Below, piece by piece: positions 49,875 to 58,339 of a DNA stretch of 64,000 bases. The position numbers and the translations under genes were made by a program. Positions within the stretch are counted from its first letter, which is position 1. Each line of letters opens with the position of its first letter. The DNA comes from Candidatus Methanomethylophilaceae archaeon (lineage in GTDB: Archaea > Thermoplasmatota > Thermoplasmata > Methanomassiliicoccales > Methanomethylophilaceae). The DNA is taken from NCBI GenBank assembly GCA_944320495.1, contig CALUHR010000009.1:62001-126000 (forward strand), read 5' to 3'. Below the pieces are notes generated by a model. The model was not told the origin of the DNA. It saw only the letters and a program-made list of their open reading frames with translations, and made no database searches.

Positions 49875-51450
49875 CCATGGGGGCGTCCTTGACTATGGCA
49901 CGGGCGATGGCGATCTGCTGCCTCTGCCCCACGGACAGGCCTCCCCCGGACCCTATCACGGTCTGATACCCGTCGGGGAGCGAGCGGATGTACTCATCGA
50001 TCCCGACGGTCCTGCAAGCCTCCTCCACCCTCTCGGGCGTGGCCCCGGGGCTGGTGAACGCCACGTTGTCGTAGACTGTCCCGTCGAACACCCACGAGTC
50101 CTGGAGGACCATGGAGAACTGCTCCCTCACCTGGTCCCTCGACAGCGATGACGTGGGCACACCGTCTATGAGGATCTGCCCGGACCACGGGTCGTGGAAC
50201 CTCATCAGCAGGTTGACCAGGGTGGTCTTCCCCGCTCCCGTGGGACCGACGATGGCGATGGTCGATCCCGGCTCCACGGTCAGGTCCAGTCCGTGGATGA
50301 CCTCCACGTCCGGACGGTATCCGAAATGGACATCCCTGAATTCGACCCTGCCCTCGGCCCTGGAGAATCCCGGGAGCCTCGGGTCGTCCTCCATCTCCGG
50401 GAGGGCGAGGAACTCGAACACGCGTTCCGATGCGGACGCCACGGACTGCATCCTGGCGATGACGTCCGCCAGCTCCGCGATCGGCTGGTTGAACTTCTTT
50501 ATGTAGACGATGAAGGCCGCTATCACACCGTAGGTGGCCGACCCCTCGATGATGAGGACGGATCCTGCGACGCATACCATAACGTAGCCCAGGTTGCTGA
50601 TGAAGTGCATCAGCTGGGGCATCATGGAGGTGATGACCCTCGCCCTGAACGACGAGCGGAACAGCTCCTCGTTGACCCCGTCGAACTCCGCGCGGCTGTT
50701 GTCCCAGTTGTCGTACGTCCTGACTATGTCATGGCCGTAGTAGACCTCCTCCACTATGGCGTTGATCCTCCCGAGGTCCCTCTGCTGGGCCACGAAGAAC
50801 CTCTGGGTGCGGTGCGTGACCACCCAGAGCGCAGCCATGCCGAACAGCGTGGGGATCACCGCCACCAGCGCGAGTTGCCAGCTGGTGAGGAGCATCATCA
50901 CGATGGCACCGATCATGGTGAAGACGGCGTTGATCGTGTTGGAGAAGCTCTCGGCCGAGCCGCTGCGGACCGTGTCCGTGTCATTGGTCATGCGGCTCAT
51001 CAGGTCGCCGACCTGGTGCGACTCCAGATAGGAGAACGGCAGGCGGTAGAACTTGGACGACAGGTCCTTGCGCATCCGGTCTCCGACCCTCTCGGAGGCG
51101 GTGCCGATGATCCTCGACGCCGACGAGTCGAACAGGAAGCTCAGGCCGTAGATGGCCACCAGGATGATGCCCAGCGTCCCGACCCATCCCGTGTCCACGC
51201 GGCCGTGGTCCGGGTCCAGAATGGATGCGGAGATCTCGTCGGTCATCATCTCCAGGAACTGTGGGCCAACCAGCGCCAGGAGCGTCCCGGCCAGCGTGCA
51301 CGCCATGCCTAGCAGGACCGCGCGACGCTCCCTGCCCATGTACGCGAACAGGTTCGCCATCGCCTGTCCCAGGTCCTTGGGCTTGTCGGAACCGCGGGTC
51401 CATCTCGGGCCCTTGGGCTGCGTCCTTGCTCCGGGCTCGGTGCTCGACAT
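49507..51450 (-). CDS. ABC exporter half-transporter with consensus NBD
   Basis: Six membrane helices (about residues 30-330) precede a nucleotide-binding domain with GPTGAGKTT (Walker A), LSVGQRQQIAIARA (signature), VILDEATSSVD (Walker B with catalytic Glu) and AHRLSTVRNAD (H-loop). The start at 51450 (MSSTEPGARTQPKG) overlaps the preceding ABC frame. The family end is near AQFEEG (about 49635); the last 40 residues are a run-on across a hairpin and over the convergent transglutaminase gene. It pairs with the ABC protein upstream as a heterodimeric exporter; the substrate is unknown. Confidence 0.88.
   Translation of the reverse strand: MSSTEPGARTQPKGPRWTRGSDKPKDLGQAMANLFAYMGRERRAVLLGMACTLAGTLLALVGPQFLEMMTDEISASILDPDHGRVDTGWVGTLGIILVAIYGLSFLFDSSASRIIGTASERVGDRMRKDLSSKFYRLPFSYLESHQVGDLMSRMTNDTDTVRSGSAESFSNTINAVFTMIGAIVMMLLTSWQLALVAVIPTLFGMAALWVVTHRTQRFFVAQQRDLGRINAIVEEVYYGHDIVRTYDNWDNSRAEFDGVNEELFRSSFRARVITSMMPQLMHFISNLGYVMVCVAGSVLIIEGSATYGVIAAFIVYIKKFNQPIAELADVIARMQSVASASERVFEFLALPEMEDDPRLPGFSRAEGRVEFRDVHFGYRPDVEVIHGLDLTVEPGSTIAIVGPTGAGKTTLVNLLMRFHDPWSGQILIDGVPTSSLSRDQVREQFSMVLQDSWVFDGTVYDNVAFTSPGATPERVEEACRTVGIDEYIRSLPDGYQTVIGSGGGLSVGQRQQIAIARAIVKDAPMVILDEATSSVDTRTEKRIQQAMDLMTGGRTSFVIAHRLSTVRNADRILVMVGGEIVESGTHEELLELGGYYRTLHDAQFEEGDRGPPAHHRTSSPPIAPSNPGALCRTRGRRRRTCRPCPDM
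49616..49633. terminator. Palindromic hairpin between convergent genes
   Basis: GGGGGACC and GGTCCCCC form a perfect stem. It lies exactly where the conserved parts of the transglutaminase-like and ABC proteins end, so it is probably the terminator for both, although both frames read through it. Confidence 0.55.
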
Positions 51451-53194
51451 CGAAGTCCTCCAGCTGGGAGTGTGCGATCTCGCGGTACAGCTCGCATGAG
51501 GCCATGAGCTCCGCGTGCCTTCCCCTGCCGACGACCCGCCCATGCTCCAGCACGACGATCTCGTCGGCGTCCAGTATCGTCCCGACCCTCTGGGCCACAA
51601 TTATCTTGGTGGCGTCTGCGATCTCGCGGGACAGGGTCTCGCGGAGGTCCCTGTCGGTCTTCGAGTCGAGCGCCGAGAACGTGTCGTCGAACAGGTAGAT
51701 CGGCGGGTCCTTGCAGACCGCCCTCGCGATGGAGAGCCTCTGCTTCTGCCCTCCCGACAGGTTCCAGCCGTGCTGGCTGACGTCAGAGCGTATGCCCTCG
51801 GGGAGACGGTCGGCCAGGTCACCGAGCTTGGCTATGCGCAGGGCGCGCTCCGCCTGCTCCTCGGTGCGCTCCGCGCCGCCGTAGCGTACGTTGTCCAGCA
51901 GGGAGCCTGAGAATACGACCGCGGTCTGGGGCACGTAGCCGATCATGGAGCTCAGCTCGTCCACGCGGTAGTCCCGCACATCGCGTCCTCCTACGAACAC
52001 GTGTCCGGAGGTGGCGTCGTAGAGCCTCGCCATCAACGAGACGACGGTGGACTTCCCGCTGGCCGTCGGACCGATGATGGCCAGCGTTCCACCTCTGCGT
52101 ACAGTGAACGATACGTCGTGGAGGACCTCGGCGTCGGTCCCCGGATAGGTGAAGCTGACGTGCTCGAACCTCACCTCGCCAGGCTCGGTGGCGTCGGACG
52201 CCCCGAGGGCTCCGTCCCTCACGGCTGATTCGTGGGAGATGACGTCCTCGATCCTCCTGGAGGACACCATGACGTTGGGCAGCTGCCGGAGGATCCCGGT
52301 GGTCATCATCACTGCGGAGAGCACCTGGGTGGCGTAGGACGTGAACACTATCATGTCCGAGAACAGCACCATCTGCTCCTCGGTGCTCCCGTAGGCCTGG
52401 TCGATGACGGCCGCCCCGACCCAGTAGATCGCCATGGTCAGGAAGTTCATCATCGCAGCCGAGAGGGGGTGCATATAGGACATCACCCTGGTGACCGCGA
52501 CGGCGTTGTCCCTCAGGTGGTCGGAAGATTCCTCGAAGTCGCGGGTCTGATGCGCCTCGCCGTTGTAGGCGCGGATGGTGCGCATGCCCTCCAGCTCCTC
52601 GCGGGTCTCGGCGTTGACCTCGTCCACGAACCATTGCATCCTGCGGATGTAGGGTATCCCGCGGCTCAGGATGACCGCCATGCACACAAGGAGCACGACC
52701 ATGGCGACGATGGTCACGGATGTCCACTGGAACGAGCTGCCCGCTATCTTCCATATGGCCCAGACAGCGATTATCGGCGCCTTGACGACCGATTGGATGG
52801 CGCGACCGACGAACTGCTGGAGATGGTAGACGTCGTTGGTCGAACGGGTCACGAGGGATGCTACTGAGAACGAGTCCAGGTCTTCGCGGGACCACGATTC
52901 TATCCTTGAGAACTGCATCTTGCGGAGCGTCCTGCAGAGTGCGGACGCGACGCGCGATGCGAGGGCGGCGGTGGCGACGGCCAGCACGAAGCTTATTAGC
53001 GCGCATGCGACCATGTCCACGCCGCATCCGGCGATCACGTCGGTGGCATCCCCTGCCTGGAGATGGTACGTGATCTCCGACATGTATTCGGGGATGCGGA
53101 GGTCCAGATACACCTGCCCCGTTATGAGGAGGATGCAGCAGGCCACCATTCCCCAGTCTCTCTTACGCAGATACCTCAAAATCGCTCTGATCAC
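50981..53194 (-). CDS. ABC exporter half-transporter with degenerate NBD
   Basis: This is a six-helix exporter domain followed by an NBD with GPTASGKST (Walker A), NLSGGQKQRLSIARA (signature) and IYLFDDTFSALD, where Asp replaces the catalytic Glu. That degenerate site is typical of one half of heterodimeric exporters such as TmrAB or BmrCD. The start is GTG at 53194 after AAGGAAG. The conserved part ends near SQLEDFDVEH (about 51440). No stop follows and the frame runs about 150 residues through the next ABC gene in another frame, so the true C-terminus is uncertain. Confidence 0.87.
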   Translation of the reverse strand: MIRAILRYLRKRDWGMVACCILLITGQVYLDLRIPEYMSEITYHLQAGDATDVIAGCGVDMVACALISFVLAVATAALASRVASALCRTLRKMQFSRIESWSREDLDSFSVASLVTRSTNDVYHLQQFVGRAIQSVVKAPIIAVWAIWKIAGSSFQWTSVTIVAMVVLLVCMAVILSRGIPYIRRMQWFVDEVNAETREELEGMRTIRAYNGEAHQTRDFEESSDHLRDNAVAVTRVMSYMHPLSAAMMNFLTMAIYWVGAAVIDQAYGSTEEQMVLFSDMIVFTSYATQVLSAVMMTTGILRQLPNVMVSSRRIEDVISHESAVRDGALGASDATEPGEVRFEHVSFTYPGTDAEVLHDVSFTVRRGGTLAIIGPTASGKSTVVSLMARLYDATSGHVFVGGRDVRDYRVDELSSMIGYVPQTAVVFSGSLLDNVRYGGAERTEEQAERALRIAKLGDLADRLPEGIRSDVSQHGWNLSGGQKQRLSIARAVCKDPPIYLFDDTFSALDSKTDRDLRETLSREIADATKIIVAQRVGTILDADEIVVLEHGRVVGRGRHAELMASCELYREIAHSQLEDFDVEHRARSKDAAQGPEMDPRFRQAQGPGTGDGEPVRVHGQGASRGPARHGVHAGRDAPGAGWPTVPGDDDRRDLRIHSGPGPRPRGHGMGRDAGHHPGGHLRPELPVRLVGVEDHRHRLREGRRPDAQGPVVQVLPPAVLLSGVAPGRRPDEPHDQ

Positions 53195-53214
53195 CTTCCT
53201 TTTTTCTCGAAACG

Positions 53215-53231
53215 ATACCCCATAGGGGTAT
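53215..53231 (-). promoter_or_regulatory. Operator-like inverted repeat before the ABC operon
   Basis: Perfect 7-bp arms ATACCCC/GGGGTAT with spacer ATA lie 21-37 nt before the GTG start. An AT-rich TATA-like stretch is just upstream on the minus strand. It suggests repressor control of the exporter. Confidence 0.45.
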
Positions 53232-53270
53232 GACTATTTTAGATTGCGCTCGGACAGGCAGGCTGGTGGT

Positions 53271-53951
53271 TCAGATGGGTTTATCTCCCGAGGCCTCCAG
53301 AAGTTCGCGCTCCCATCTCTCGAGGAAGGAATCGGCCATGCGGAGGAGCTTCTTCAGGATGGGGATCTCGTATCCGGTCCTCTCCGCGAGCGCGTAGAAG
53401 CCGTCCGCGATCCAGGTTATCCGGACGTCCTCGCCGTCCTCAACCTGGTCGGTCACCTCCCTCAGGACCGCGTCCCAGTCTATACGGGTCGCGCGGAGGA
53501 TGGACTCGCAATCCGCCGCATCTCCCTCCCTCTCGGTTATAGACTTGAAGATGAGGATGTCCTCCGGGGCGCAGGTGCAGAGCCTCAGACCGCCCTTCGA
53601 GAACCTCTCCACCGACCTTCCCGCCATCGCCTCGGAGAACCTGAGTTTCCCGCATACCCTGGATTCGAAGAGGTCGACCCTGTGGCCGTCGTCATCCTCC
53701 AGTATGGAGGACAGGTTCATCCTCCCGTATCCGTCGCCTGGACGTACCGAGCGGAACCCCATCCTCGTCAGCGCCCCGAAGATGGCGTCGTACTCCCGAC
53801 GGCTCGTCACCACCATGTCCTTGGTGAAGAGCTTCCTCCCCAGGTACATCATGGACCCGCCGCCTATCATGTAGAGATCCACCGGACTCTCCAGGCTCTC
53901 TGAGAGACGGGTCATCAGCCCCTCCATCTCCCTCTTCTCCCTTATCGTCAT
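53271..53951 (-). CDS. Nucleotidyltransferase-like protein (AbiEii/DUF6036-like)
   Basis: This 226-residue protein begins MTIREKREMEGLM and has VDLYMIGGGSMMYLGRKL then TKDMVVTSRREYDAI, DLFESRVCGKLRFSEAM and an EDILIFKSITEREGD helix. This is the GGxA/S-type nucleotidyltransferase layout of DUF6036 and AbiEii-like proteins. The second catalytic acidic pair (DMVV where DIDV is usual) is imperfect. It follows a winged-helix gene on the same strand, the order of AbiE toxin-antitoxin pairs. The start ATGA at 53951 is typical of coupled genes. The toxin role is inference. Confidence 0.62.
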   Translation of the reverse strand: MTIREKREMEGLMTRLSESLESPVDLYMIGGGSMMYLGRKLFTKDMVVTSRREYDAIFGALTRMGFRSVRPGDGYGRMNLSSILEDDDGHRVDLFESRVCGKLRFSEAMAGRSVERFSKGGLRLCTCAPEDILIFKSITEREGDAADCESILRATRIDWDAVLREVTDQVEDGEDVRITWIADGFYALAERTGYEIPILKKLLRMADSFLERWERELLEASGDKPI

Positions 53952-54804
53952 GTCTCGTCCCACCCAGGCCGGGGATGCGACCGCAGAGGTCCTTCAGGCT
54001 AGGCCATCCCTCCACGTGTCCGCCCGCGAGTATGGACGACACCATGGATTCGAACCCTCCGTCAGCGCGGACGGACTCCATGTTCCTTAGATAGAACATC
54101 AGGACGCCCATGCGCAGCATGTAATCGCATGTCTTTTCGGCTATCAAGAGCGAATCTTTGAAGACGGTATCTATAGTTTGCGGTTCAGTATGCGATTTGT
54201 AATATGTAGTGTCAAGTCCGATGTCTACACCGTAGTCGTGGAACAGGGAGAACGCCGCCCTCTGGGCGTCGAGTTCGGCGGGGTTGGAGTACAGGACCCC
54301 GTCCCTGTCCCTGCTGTATATGACGGATCCGACGGGCGCACGTGGGTCGTACACATCGGCGAGGTCCTCGAAGCTGTCAAGCATCCTTCTCAGCTCGGGC
54401 CAGAGCGAGTCGTTGATAACGAAGCCCCCGTCCCTTCTGCGTACGACCCCCAAGGACCTGGCGTCGGAGATGCGTCTGTACGCTGTCGCGCGGGAGATTC
54501 CGAGGGCGTCGACGACATCCTCGGGGGTGCGGGGTTCGCGGAGGGTCATAAGGACGTCCATGCCGTGGCCTGACAGCACCGACGCCATCCCAGACGAGAC
54601 TGACATGATGCGGGAGAGGCGGATTCCCGCGGCGCTAGGCACGAGGGTCATACCATCTGGCGAGAGGATGCCCTTCGCTCTGAGTCCCCTAATGGCTGAG
54701 TAGGCCGTCGCGCGTGACGATCCCATCTCCTCTGCGATGGAATCGGCGTCCGTTGTCCCGTTGGATATCGACCGGAGTGCAAGAAGCTCGGATTGTGTGA
54801 ACAT
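53692..54804 (-). CDS. Double winged-helix regulator, possible AbiEi-like antitoxin
   Basis: Two winged-helix units lie at residues about 3-60 (SELLALRSISNGTTDADSIA, SRATAYSAIRGLRAKGI) and about 80-140 (DVVDALGISRATAYRRISDARSLGVV). A domain of unknown type with DSLLIAEKTCDYMLRMGVLM follows to about residue 280. Conserved sequence seems to end near residue 282; the frame then runs about 88 Gly/Arg-rich residues into the nucleotidyltransferase gene. A large inverted repeat just before its start suggests autoregulation. With the next gene it resembles an AbiE-type pair. Confidence 0.65.
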   Translation of the reverse strand: MFTQSELLALRSISNGTTDADSIAEEMGSSRATAYSAIRGLRAKGILSPDGMTLVPSAAGIRLSRIMSVSSGMASVLSGHGMDVLMTLREPRTPEDVVDALGISRATAYRRISDARSLGVVRRRDGGFVINDSLWPELRRMLDSFEDLADVYDPRAPVGSVIYSRDRDGVLYSNPAELDAQRAAFSLFHDYGVDIGLDTTYYKSHTEPQTIDTVFKDSLLIAEKTCDYMLRMGVLMFYLRNMESVRADGGFESMVSSILAGGHVEGWPSLKDLCGRIPGLGGTRHDDKGEEGDGGADDPSLREPGESGGSLHDRRRVHDVPGEEALHQGHGGDEPSGVRRHLRGADEDGVPLGTSRRRIREDEPVLHTGG

Positions 54805-54806
54805 AT

Positions 54807-54849
54807 CTCAAAATTCAATAATAATATTTGATTATTTTAGAATTATGAG
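54807..54849 (-). promoter_or_regulatory. 43-bp AT-rich inverted repeat, putative autoregulatory operator
   Basis: Arms of 19 bp (54807-54825 and 54831-54849) match at 16 positions with a 5-bp spacer; the outer ends are CTCA and TGAG. It covers the region directly upstream of the winged-helix start at 54804 and includes TATA-like sequence. Bound protein would block transcription. Confidence 0.65.
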
Positions 54850-54927
54850 ATGAATTTGGTTGGTGGGATTGATGTAAGCACTGACCCAGCTGCAAAACGT
54901 CGTAATCCCGTAGGGGTGGGGAAAGGC

Positions 54928-54954
54928 GGCCAAGGGGAACCAGGCCCCTTGGCC
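54928..54954 (-). terminator. Hairpin terminator after cbiA
   Basis: A perfect 10-bp stem GGCCAAGGGG/CCCCTTGGCC with a 7-nt loop lies 12 nt past the cbiA stop. Confidence 0.65.
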
Positions 54955-54965
54955 AAGCAAGCTCA

Positions 54966-56357
54966 TCAAAAATCGAATCCCGATTCTCGGTCGATCGTTC
55001 TCTCGCGTCCTCTGGAGTCCCTGTACTCGGCGCATCTCCTGAGGAACCCTAACGGAACCTCCGGGTTCGAGTAGTAGTACATGTGGGGGTACCCGGCGAG
55101 GAGCGTCCCGGTGTCGTTGATGCACCTGTACGTGGTCTCCCTCTTGGAGGCCTCCCAGTCGTCCCCGTTGGACTCGCTGTCCCAATAGTGGAACTCGTGC
55201 CCCTTGACGACCGGCCTGGACCCCATCATCCCGTCCTCGTCGACGGGCTGCAGCGTCACATAGCCGAACCTGCAGAGCTTCCCCGTGTTCCAGGTCCTGC
55301 CGGGTATGGCGCCCACCATGTACCTCTCGACCCCGTCCCCGTCCTCCATCCTCTCGTGGAGGTACATGAACCCGCCGCATTCGGCGATGCATGGCATGCC
55401 CGAGGCAATCGCATCGCGGATGTCGTCCAGCATGGAGCGGTTGGACTCCAGCTCCTCCCCGTGGAGCTCCGGGTACCCTCCGGAGAGGACGATGCCGTCC
55501 ACGTCCGAGAGATGCTCGTCTTGCATGGGCGAGAACCTGACAATCTCGGCGCCGCACCTCTCTAGCAGCTCGATGTTGTCCTCGTAGGTGAAGCAGAACG
55601 CGTCATCGTCGGCAAGGCCGATCCTCACCGTCCCGTCGACCCTCCCGACCGTGGGAGCGGAGTACTCCAGATTCGGCGCGGAGCGCGCCATCTCCAAGAT
55701 GCCGTCGATGTCCACGGTCCTCTCCAGCTCCTGTCCGAGCCTCTTCAGCCTGTCCCTGAGCTCCTCCACTTCTCCGGGCAGGACCAGTCCGAGATGCCGG
55801 CTCTCCAGCACGAGGTCCTTCAGCTTCGGGACGTATCCGAGAGGTCTGATGCCCATCCTCTCGGCCTCCGGCGCCAGGGCCTCGTAGACCCTCTGGGACA
55901 TCTGGTTGAAGATGACGCCGGAGATTCTGTTGGGGCGGAAGTCCTTGAATCCTTTCAGCACCGCGAGCGTGGAGAGGGACGCTCCCCTGGAGTTCACAAT
56001 CAGGATGACCGGTATGTCCAGCTTCTCCGAGACGTCGTAGGAGCTGGCGTCGGTCCCTGTGAAGTCGACCCCGTCGTAGAATCCCATCACACCCTCGACC
56101 ACGGAGACGTCGCATTGCTCCGCGGTCCGGCCGAATAGATATCTCAGCGTCCGGGCGTCGACGAAGTAGGCGTCCAGGTTCTTCGATCTGGCGCCGATAA
56201 CGCGGGAGTGGAACATGGGGTCGATGTAGTCCGGACCGCATTTGAACGAGGCGACACTCAGTCCGCGGTCGACCAGGGCCTGCAGGAGGCCGCAGGTGAT
56301 CAGAGTCTTCCCGCTGCCGCTGGCGGGCGCGGCGATCATGAACCTCGGAAGGCTCAT
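54966..56357 (-). CDS. cbiA: CbiA, cobyrinate a,c-diamide synthase
   Basis: CbiA amidates cobyrinate side chains a and c with ATP and glutamine. The methanogen homologue CfbB does the analogous step on Ni-sirohydrochlorin, but the cbi context here favours CbiA. The 463-residue protein has FMIAAPASGSGKTLITCGL (P-loop), SFKCGPDYIDPMFH, VEGVMGFYDG, then a glutamine amidotransferase-like domain with GIVLSGGYPELH and CIAECGGFMYLHE (nucleophile Cys). It overlaps the cbiJ-E-T stop by four bases. Confidence 0.92.
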   Translation of the reverse strand: MSLPRFMIAAPASGSGKTLITCGLLQALVDRGLSVASFKCGPDYIDPMFHSRVIGARSKNLDAYFVDARTLRYLFGRTAEQCDVSVVEGVMGFYDGVDFTGTDASSYDVSEKLDIPVILIVNSRGASLSTLAVLKGFKDFRPNRISGVIFNQMSQRVYEALAPEAERMGIRPLGYVPKLKDLVLESRHLGLVLPGEVEELRDRLKRLGQELERTVDIDGILEMARSAPNLEYSAPTVGRVDGTVRIGLADDDAFCFTYEDNIELLERCGAEIVRFSPMQDEHLSDVDGIVLSGGYPELHGEELESNRSMLDDIRDAIASGMPCIAECGGFMYLHERMEDGDGVERYMVGAIPGRTWNTGKLCRFGYVTLQPVDEDGMMGSRPVVKGHEFHYWDSESNGDDWEASKRETTYRCINDTGTLLAGYPHMYYYSNPEVPLGFLRRCAEYRDSRGRERTIDRESGFDF

Positions 56358-58339
56358 CTGCCCCTCACCACCGCGATGTAGACGGGGTTCTGCCCGAACA
56401 TGAGGTGGTACGAGCCGAGCTTCTTGGAGCGGGCGACTGTGACGTTGATGATGTCCTCCTCCACGAGCCCCAGATCCCTTATCACCTGGGCGGTCTCGGC
56501 TATGGTCTCTATGGTCACGGAGTTGATTACGATGCGGACGTCGGGGTTCTTGTCCAGCAGGCACTGCACGATCTGCTTCAGGTTGCCCGACGAACCACCG
56601 ATGAACGCGTGTGTGGGGGACGGGAGGTCGGCCATCGCCTCCGGAGCCAGGCCCCTGACGATCTCCAGGTTGGGGGTCTTGAATCTTCTCTTGTTGATCT
56701 CGATGAGGTCCGCCGCGGCATCCTCCTTCTCGATGGCGTAGACCCTCCCGTTAACCGCGGTAAGGGCCATCTCGATCGACACGGACCCGGTGCCGGCGCC
56801 GACATCGTAGACGACGGAGTCGTCGCAGAGCTTGAGCTTGGCCACGGACAGCGCGCGGACCTCCGACTTGGTCATGGGGGCATCCCCCCTGACGAACTCC
56901 TCGTCGGGTATGCCGACGGGGTTCCTCCTGTCGGGGCTCCCGTTGTAGATCATTGCCACGCACAGGTCCCCGAAGGAGTGTGCCAGCAACTCGTCCGGTG
57001 ATCCTCTGACGATCCTCTCGGACGGGTATCCGAAGTCCTGGCCGATGGCCACTTCGACGTCCATCCCGTATTCGGACAGCTGGGAGCACATGGCGTGGAC
57101 GGTGTCCTCGCCGGAGAGGAGGGTGAAGACCTTCGCATGGGTGTTCGCCAGCCCCACGATGTTCGCGTCGCGGCCGTGGGCGCTGGTGACGTACGCATCG
57201 CTCCACGTGTCTCCGAGCTTCGAGGCGAAGTACACGAGGGACGAGATCCCGCATTCCACGTCGACTTCGTACTCCTCCGGGTCGAGGGCCTGCAGGAGCT
57301 TCGTAGCGCCGCTGTAGAATCCGGTGTCGCCGGAGAGCAGCACCGCTGCATCCGTGAACTGCGGATGGGAGTCCAGATACCCGCGGATGGCGTCAGCCCT
57401 GTATTCCACGAGGACCTCTTTGCTGGACGTGTCGATGGATTCCACCATGCGTTTGGCGCCGATCACGAGGCCGCATCCGGCCACCCTCGCGGCTGCCCTC
57501 TGGGTCATGTCCCCGGGGCCCATGCCGATGCCTACGAGGGCGACCCTGCGTCTCTCCTCCGATGGGGTCTCCGCATCCGTGTGGTCCAGTCCTAGTCTGT
57601 CGTCCAGCATCCTAACAACCTCTCCATAATCGTGGCCCGACTCGGCGGGCCTGCTGATGAGCACGATCTTCGCACCTGCGCGTCTGGCGGCGCGGACCTT
57701 CTCCTCGAATCCGCCGATCGTTCCTGAATCCTTGGTGACGAGCCATCTCGCACCTGCGCGCCTCAGCGCGGCCAGGTTCTCCTCCTCCGTGAACGGCCCC
57801 TGGGCGGCGATGAGGTGCGACCCCTCGAATCCGAGCGACACGGCCTTCCCCATGGATTCGCCTGTGGAAAGGACGCGTGCCGTGAGTCTCTCCCGGTAGT
57901 CTGGTATCTCCGTGTACAGGTGGAGCTCGTTGGACCCGGTGGAGACCAGGACGTTGCCCTCGGTCCCCTTCAGGAACTCCACGGCATCCTTCACGGAGGG
58001 GACCTCCACTATGTCGTCCGGCGCGCATCCGCCGTCCCTGACGAGCCTGATGCATTCGACTCCCGCCTCGGAGCACCCCTCGCGGATGTGCTCCGATATC
58101 CTCCTGGCATAGGGATGGGTGGCGTCGACGACCAGGCCGTAGCCGCAGTCGCGGATCACCCTGGCTATGCCCTCGGCCCCGCCACAGCTCCCGACCTGTA
58201 CGTCCACGCCGTCCTCCTCCATGACCACTGCCCCGTACTCGGTGGCGACGCGCACATGGACGGGCACGCCTCTGGAGTGGAGGTATCTGGCTACGGCCCT
58301 GCCGTCGGCGGTCCCGGAGAAGACCAGAACGTCGGTCAT
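56354..58339 (-). CDS. cbiJET: CbiJ-CbiE-CbiT triple fusion (precorrin-6A reductase, C5- and C15-methyltransferase)
   Basis: One 661-residue chain carries three corrin enzymes. Residues 1-245 are CbiJ/CobK (VLVFSGTADGRAVARYL, VVDATHPYARRISEHI, GSHLIAAQGPF, WLVTKDSG). Residues 264-460 are CbiE (VALVGIGMGPGDMT, VLLSGDTGFYSGA). Residues 476-661 are CbiT (EFVRGDAPMTKSEVRAL, VVYDVGAGTGSVSIEMAL, THAFIGGSSGNLKQIV). It reduces cobalt-precorrin-6A, methylates C5 and C15 and decarboxylates. CbiE-CbiT fusion (CobL) is known in bacteria; adding CbiJ at the front is unusual. It overlaps cbiA and cbiG by four bases each. Confidence 0.92.
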   Translation of the reverse strand: MTDVLVFSGTADGRAVARYLHSRGVPVHVRVATEYGAVVMEEDGVDVQVGSCGGAEGIARVIRDCGYGLVVDATHPYARRISEHIREGCSEAGVECIRLVRDGGCAPDDIVEVPSVKDAVEFLKGTEGNVLVSTGSNELHLYTEIPDYRERLTARVLSTGESMGKAVSLGFEGSHLIAAQGPFTEEENLAALRRAGARWLVTKDSGTIGGFEEKVRAARRAGAKIVLISRPAESGHDYGEVVRMLDDRLGLDHTDAETPSEERRRVALVGIGMGPGDMTQRAAARVAGCGLVIGAKRMVESIDTSSKEVLVEYRADAIRGYLDSHPQFTDAAVLLSGDTGFYSGATKLLQALDPEEYEVDVECGISSLVYFASKLGDTWSDAYVTSAHGRDANIVGLANTHAKVFTLLSGEDTVHAMCSQLSEYGMDVEVAIGQDFGYPSERIVRGSPDELLAHSFGDLCVAMIYNGSPDRRNPVGIPDEEFVRGDAPMTKSEVRALSVAKLKLCDDSVVYDVGAGTGSVSIEMALTAVNGRVYAIEKEDAAADLIEINKRRFKTPNLEIVRGLAPEAMADLPSPTHAFIGGSSGNLKQIVQCLLDKNPDVRIVINSVTIETIAETAQVIRDLGLVEEDIINVTVARSKKLGSYHLMFGQNPVYIAVVRGR

